From a bacterium (lineage in GTDB: Bacteria > Patescibacteriota > Gracilibacteria > UM-FILTER-43-11): a stretch of 9,974 bases of DNA. Each line of letters begins with the position of its first letter. Positions within the stretch are counted from its first letter, which is position 1. Under the pieces are notes generated by a model. That model had not been told where the DNA came from, did not search any database, and was given only the letters and a program-made list of their open reading frames with translations. The stretch lies in contig JAUHXI010000039.1 in NCBI GenBank assembly GCA_030426875.1, forward strand, positions 1 to 9,974. Direction: 5' to 3'. Positions 6,437 to 9,974 of this stretch are shown here, piece after piece. The translations under genes and the position numbers were made by a program.

Positions 6437-7336
6437 ATGAAAAATGAAATATTAGAGCTTCATCAGCAGTTCTGTGATGAGTGCATTTACTCCCAAAATT
6501 ATCGCCCTGCGACCATCAAATGGTACAAAGAGGCCATAGGGCAGTTTTTGCGATTCAATGAGGGTCAGATTACTCACATTCACCAAATAAGCACTGAAAA
6601 GATTCGTCATTGGTTCTACACCAAGCGTTCTAAGGGAGATTGGACGGCTGATACCATGCTGGGGCGATACAAGGCTCTCAAATCCTTTTTAAAGTGGTGT
6701 GTGGAGAATGGATATCTTAAAGACAATCCAATCATGCCGATAAAAAAACCTCGTCTTGAGCAGAAGTTGCCTAAGAGCATTTCTAAGCAGGAGGCACAGA
6801 CGCTTTTAGACTACGCTTTTAATGTGCCATCCAAGTATCAGCACACTCGCTACAGGAATAAGGCAATCATAGCGATGCTGATTTATTCAGGGCTTCGGAT
6901 ACGGGAGCTTTTGAATTTGAAGTTCCATGAGATTAATATGGAGAATAGAGTGATTTTGATAAAAGATGGGAAGGGTGGAAAAGACAGGCTTGTGCCAGTG
7001 TGCAGCAAACTTTACGAGAGTTTGGACAAGTTCATTCAGGATAGAAAGCGATTGGATAAGCAAAGTATTTACTTTTTTACGACACTTCGCGGTGATGCCC
7101 CGCTGACTTATGAAGGTGTGAAAGGAGTGGTGGCCAGACTTAAAAAGGTAACAGGAATTAATTTTTCCCCTCATAAGCTGAGACATACCTTTGCTACGCT
7201 GATGCTGGAGGGCGGTTGTGATCTATTTAGCTTGCAGAAGATGATGGGGCATAGTGATATTAAAACCACTACTATTTATCTTTCTACGAGTGTTACAATG
7301 CTTCAGGAGCAGATTGGGAAGCATCCTTTAGGGTAA
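6437..7336 (+). CDS. Tyrosine recombinase (XerC/D-like or phage-type integrase)
   Basis: This 299-residue enzyme cuts and rejoins DNA through a 3'-phosphotyrosine. Residues about 5-95 form the SAM-like core-binding domain (ATIKWYKEAIGQFLRF, then the helix with LKSFLKWCVENGYLKDNP). The catalytic domain follows with Arg154 in SGLRIREL, Lys179 in DGKGGKDRLVP, His246 and Arg249 in SPHKLRHTF, His272 in MMGHSD and nucleophile Tyr281 in TTIYLS, so all expected residues are present. Length equals XerC/XerD (about 298), but lying 82 bases after a tRNA on the same strand favours a mobile-element integrase over the chromosome-dimer resolvase. It lacks the extra insertion that marks integron integrases. 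The start at 6437 has no Shine-Dalgarno site. Confidence 0.92.
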   Translation: MKNEILELHQQFCDECIYSQNYRPATIKWYKEAIGQFLRFNEGQITHIHQISTEKIRHWFYTKRSKGDWTADTMLGRYKALKSFLKWCVENGYLKDNPIMPIKKPRLEQKLPKSISKQEAQTLLDYAFNVPSKYQHTRYRNKAIIAMLIYSGLRIRELLNLKFHEINMENRVILIKDGKGGKDRLVPVCSKLYESLDKFIQDRKRLDKQSIYFFTTLRGDAPLTYEGVKGVVARLKKVTGINFSPHKLRHTFATLMLEGGCDLFSLQKMMGHSDIKTTTIYLSTSVTMLQEQIGKHPLG

Positions 7337-7444
7337 GATTAGGTTTCGATATCATATTTCATATAAGTTTTTCTAGCGAATTAATTTTATTATTGCAAAA
7401 CTTAGTATTTAAATATAAGATCGAATCTTGTCTAACCCCCCAAC

Positions 7445-8323
7445 ATGAAACCTGACGCACGAAATCATCATCTAGATGAACTTAATCAAGACTTTTTATA
7501 CCATCTTGGTCTGGATACGAATATGGATTTAGAAGCTATGTTTGGGGACGTTCAGTATGTCTGTATGGGTGGTAGTCCTGTGAGGGCAGAAAACTTTGCT
7601 AATAAAGCGGCTGAGTTTTTAGGACTTGGTATTCCGGAAGGTGGAGCTCAACCAATCGGTAAAACTGAGCGATTTTCAATGTTTAAAGTTGGACCTGTTA
7701 TTTCTGTTTCACATGGAATGGGTATGCCATCAATGTCTATTTTACTCCATGAGCTAGCTAAGCTTCTAGACTATGCTGGAGCTAGAAATGCGAAATTCAT
7801 TCGCATTGGAACTTCTGGTGGCTTAGGTGTAGAACCGGGTACAGTAATTGTTGCTGAAGAGGGTGTAAATGCAATGCTTAAGTCTACATTTGAGCAAATT
7901 GAACTGGGTGAAAAACGTGAATATCCTACAACATTAGATCGACAACTTGCCCAAGGGATTATTGATTCCCGTGGTAATATTAAGGCTGAATTAGGAAAGA
8001 CAATGGGTACAGATGACTTTTATGAGGGGCAAGGGCGTTTGGATGGGGCTCTGGAGCCCAACTATGATGAGGACAAAAAAATGGCCTTCTTAAGAAGGGC
8101 ACATGAGGAGGGTGTTAGAAATATTGAAATGGAGTCTACGGCTTTTGCTGCCTTTTGCTTGAGAGCTGGAATACCAGCAGCTGTTGTATGTACAACCTTA
8201 TTAGATAGGCTTAAGGGGGATCAAGTTACCTCTACACCTGAGCAACTCGGGCAGTTTTCTGACAGTGCACAATGCCTAGTGCTCCAGTATATTCGGAAAC
8301 AATTAAGCCAAGCCACCGTGTAA
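7445..8323 (+). CDS. udp: Uridine phosphorylase, animal UPP1/UPP2-like type
   Basis: The enzyme reversibly splits uridine with phosphate to uracil and ribose-1-phosphate (pyrimidine salvage). At 292 residues it is longer than enterobacterial Udp (about 253) and close to human UPP1 (310). Aligned from memory with UPP1, it shares LYH (His20), VCMGGSPVR (39-47, phosphate loop), the run FKVGPVISVSHGMGMPS (80-96), IRIGTSGGLGVEPGTV (119-134, with Arg120 and Thr123), DFYEGQGRLDGAL (191-203, where Gln196 and Arg198 contact uracil) and NIEMES (226-231, ribose site). All expected active-site residues are present. The start follows CCCCCCAAC with no Shine-Dalgarno site. A weak promoter-like pair (TTG 7393-7395, TATAAG 7414-7419) lies upstream. 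It follows the recombinase by 108 bases on the same strand and may be element cargo. Confidence 0.92.
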   Translation: MKPDARNHHLDELNQDFLYHLGLDTNMDLEAMFGDVQYVCMGGSPVRAENFANKAAEFLGLGIPEGGAQPIGKTERFSMFKVGPVISVSHGMGMPSMSILLHELAKLLDYAGARNAKFIRIGTSGGLGVEPGTVIVAEEGVNAMLKSTFEQIELGEKREYPTTLDRQLAQGIIDSRGNIKAELGKTMGTDDFYEGQGRLDGALEPNYDEDKKMAFLRRAHEEGVRNIEMESTAFAAFCLRAGIPAAVVCTTLLDRLKGDQVTSTPEQLGQFSDSAQCLVLQYIRKQLSQATV

Positions 8324-8535
8324 CAGCAATCAACGAAATTCGTTAGCACTCTTTTTATTGAAGTATACCTGACTCAATGGGAAAGTGGTGTTGTTAATAT
8401 TCAATTGTCAAAGATCAATCGAATAGATATAAACTACTAAGCGGCTTACTAAAGGAGTTATTTATTGGTTTTTATATAAATAAACCTTCCATCCCTTCAG
8501 GAATCCCAAAATTTAAAACCGGTTAAAACCCTTTA
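8324..8535. other. Intergenic stretch without recognisable gene
   Basis: This is AT-rich sequence after the uridine phosphorylase gene, with stops in all frames I followed. AACGAA/TTCGTT at 8334-8346 makes a small inverted repeat soon after the stop codon, followed by a CTCTTTTT stretch, and could be a weak terminator. GGTTT/AAACC at 8467-8486 is a second short inverted repeat. Neither is convincing alone. Confidence 0.3.
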
Positions 8536-8680
8536 GATAAAGCCAAAAGCTGGTTTGGTTTTGCTGGAGCTCAATGATGGATGAGGTGCGGACCACTTTC
8601 AATGAATAAGAATTTTTTGTATACTCTTATCGGGCTGCATTATTATTGGATATATTCATCCAAAGCCACTTATGTCTAAT
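8536..8680 (+). pseudogene. Decayed GIY-YIG-like gene with leader, copy A
   Basis: This begins with GATAAAGCCAAA and shares about 60 imperfectly matching bases with 9614-9680 (GATAAAGCCAAA, TTGG, GCTC, GATGA, GTG, TTCA in order). A reading frame starting at ATG 8602 gives MNKNFLYTLI, then YYWIYSSK, and stops at 8677-8679. This resembles the first 25 residues of GIY-YIG single-domain proteins (MxKxFxYILxS...YYIGYSS), with the YIG replaced by YWI and everything after it lost. It is a broken remnant, not a working nuclease. Family assignment rests on about 20 residues and is tentative. Confidence 0.42.
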
Positions 8681-8801
8681 GAGAAGAATGTTCCAATGAT
8701 TGACACGAGCGAGTCCTTGCTTCAATTAGTTCTTTAGGAGTGCTAGTAGAAAAAATTAACAGTGTTAAAAAAAGTGATTAAAAACTGTAAAACCAATAGT
8801 A

Positions 8802-9584
8802 ATGAAAAAAAAATCCGAGAAAAAAGTAATCAATGTAACGGCTTGGATAGCATTAGCATTATCGTTAATATCTTTGCTTATAGATGTTTTGCAGTTTCAT
8901 TACACCAAGAGTCAAGACAAAGTCCTGGTGGACTTAGACTGCCGAGCTTTAGACAAGTTGATGTCAGTAAGTGATGATTCCCCAGGTTTAATGATCCATG
9001 TGCCGGTTAAGTGCACACTAAAAAACTTGGGTAGGAAGCCTATTGGCATAGAAAATATATATCCAATATTTTATAAAAAAGACACTGAAATAACTTTAGA
9101 TAGAGGTATTGATGATGTTAATGACATACACATAAGTAGTTTTATTCCAGGTGATGAGTATAGATTTAAAAATAAGTTAATTATTCCTGAGCAAATAAGG
9201 GAGGGGGTAGTGTTCTCATTCGAAACAGAGTCGTTGATACCTATAGTTTTTAGTTTGAAAGAAAGTGAAAAAAATCAAGAAGAAGCTATGAAAAATTGTT
9301 TTTTGGATAAAGTTGATCGCGTAGAGCAAATTTCTTGTTTTAATTCTGTTGAAGGTAAGTCACTAGTAAATTATTTGTATGAAGGGGCAAGGTTTCCTGC
9401 TCACCACATTGGTCATGATTATACAAATGGAATTGGCATAGCAATTACGTTCTTTGATGATACACGGGTCGCTGATGAGGTCGATATTAGAGCTAATAGT
9501 CCTTTTAAAGAAAATGAAGAAAGTGATGTATTGGGCGGAAATTATTTCAGTAGTTATCCGATTGAACCCTTGCTAAATGAATAA
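8802..9584 (+). CDS. Membrane-anchored orphan protein
   Basis: I do not recognise this 260-residue protein. It has a lysine-rich start, one hydrophobic segment at about 11-30 (VTAWIALALSLISLLIDVL) and then a long soluble part. The basic residues before the helix suggest an N-in, C-out inner-membrane anchor or an uncleaved signal; no lipobox cysteine is present. Residues about 65-90 (HVPVKCTLKNLGRKPIGIENIYPIFY) look like beta strands of an Ig- or fibronectin-like sandwich, where 'NLGRKPIGI' is the typical turn. Residues 150-176 are charged and probably helical. Cys71, Cys166 and Cys179 are in the soluble part. Start at 8802 is followed by nine A in a row, a slippage-prone tract. It is AT-rich, has no gene partner, and is bracketed by the related sequences at 8536 and 9614. 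Confidence 0.72.
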   Translation: MKKKSEKKVINVTAWIALALSLISLLIDVLQFHYTKSQDKVLVDLDCRALDKLMSVSDDSPGLMIHVPVKCTLKNLGRKPIGIENIYPIFYKKDTEITLDRGIDDVNDIHISSFIPGDEYRFKNKLIIPEQIREGVVFSFETESLIPIVFSLKESEKNQEEAMKNCFLDKVDRVEQISCFNSVEGKSLVNYLYEGARFPAHHIGHDYTNGIGIAITFFDDTRVADEVDIRANSPFKENEESDVLGGNYFSSYPIEPLLNE

Positions 9585-9613
9585 AAATAGCATTGATATA
9601 GGTTTATAAATTT

Positions 9614-9740
9614 GATAAAGCCAAAGGCTTTCTTGGCGTTCTCGGGCTCTATATAGATGATGTGGGCCCCAATTCACAAAAACCATATTATTTAGGATAT
9701 TCTTCAAAACCTGCTTCCATCACAATTTTGTGTCAAAAAA
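9614..9740 (+). pseudogene. Decayed GIY-YIG-like gene with leader, copy B
   Basis: This is the second copy of the sequence at 8536-8680. It starts with GATAAAGCCAAA and then keeps TTGG, GCTC, GATGA, GTG and TTCA in the same order. About 35 bases present in copy A (including its ATG) are missing. From 9686 the frame reads YYLGYSSKPAS, close to the YYIGYSSxP part of GIY-YIG proteins. No full domain follows. It contains the hairpin CACAATTTTGTG (9721-9732). Its position after the orphan gene, with copy A before it, makes an imperfect direct repeat about 1.08 kb apart. Confidence 0.42.
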
Positions 9741-9974
9741 AGTTGTGACGGTTAGATGTTTAGGTGAGGAGTGCGTAAGGTGAGTTAATCGTTCCAATCT
9801 TCAAAATCTTAAAATCAAAATTATATTATAATATATTTTTATATTATGTAATCTTATTATAACCTTTATAAGAAGAGGTTCGGCATTTTATTAAATGTTT
9901 TGGATTTGTTTTTTAGATAATTTAATTTACTATTGAACCTAAAGTAATATTAATTAACCTCCAAATATTATGGA
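9741..9974. other. AT-rich terminal stretch without recognisable gene
   Basis: There is no credible coding frame on either strand. The stretch becomes very AT-rich after 9800 and includes the 14-base palindrome TATATTATAATATA (9822-9835). The ATG at 9970 is too close to the end to judge. Confidence 0.4.

Noticed and set aside
6437..7336. Integron integrase (IntI) to pair with the cassette-like repeats
   Set aside because: The additional domain between the catalytic motifs that marks IntI is absent.
8762..8974. Alternative frame overlapping the start of the orphan gene
   Set aside because: It lacks the membrane helix and ends early; the 8802 frame is much longer with protein-like composition.
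9822..9835. AT-only 14-base palindrome
   Set aside because: Expected by chance in such AT-rich sequence; no associated repeats or iterons.
6355..9974. Second copy of the tRNA 3' end as an attachment site
   Set aside because: I read through for the T arm and acceptor sequence and found no convincing match.

Overview
The window looks like a chromosomal segment of a Bacteroidota bacterium. This is inferred from moderate to low GC, starts without clear Shine-Dalgarno sequences, and several families that I associate with that phylum: a small zinc-ribbon protein, S51 peptidase E, a two-gene purK-purE set, and decayed GIY-YIG-like remnants. I cannot place it more finely from sequence alone.

Layout. 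(1) 1-1350 is accessory. Two related gene-flanking repeats (71-179 and 446-588) with nested inverted arms bracket a small minus-strand zinc-ribbon gene. A minus-strand peptidase E gene follows, with an 18-base perfect inverted match at its two ends. The repeats resemble gene-cassette recombination sites. (2) 1350-1919 has no intact gene but holds a decayed tyrosine-recombinase fragment. (3) 1920-4855 is a housekeeping block on the minus strand: purK and purE, overlapping by 8 bases, then a SulP-type transporter without a STAS domain. (4) 4960-6118 holds two convergent genes for small integral-membrane proteins of unknown function. (5) 6278-6354 is a tRNA with CAT anticodon, followed 82 bases later by a complete tyrosine recombinase (6437-7336). 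(6) 7445-8323 encodes a uridine phosphorylase that resembles the animal UPP1/UPP2 type more than the enterobacterial Udp type. (7) 8324-9974 is AT-rich and accessory: a membrane-anchored orphan protein (8802-9584) lies between two diverged copies of one sequence, and both copies appear to contain the wreck of a GIY-YIG-like reading frame.

How the parts relate. PurK and PurE catalyse consecutive steps of purine synthesis (AIR to N5-CAIR to CAIR) and are translationally coupled. The transporter 61 bases downstream may be cotranscribed, but its substrate is unknown. The tRNA-recombinase pair is the usual arrangement at an integration hotspot, and the phosphorylase and orphan downstream could be cargo; no second attachment site is visible to prove it. 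The most unusual items are the cassette-like repeats at the left, the animal-like uridine phosphorylase, and the paired GIY-YIG-like remnants around the orphan gene.
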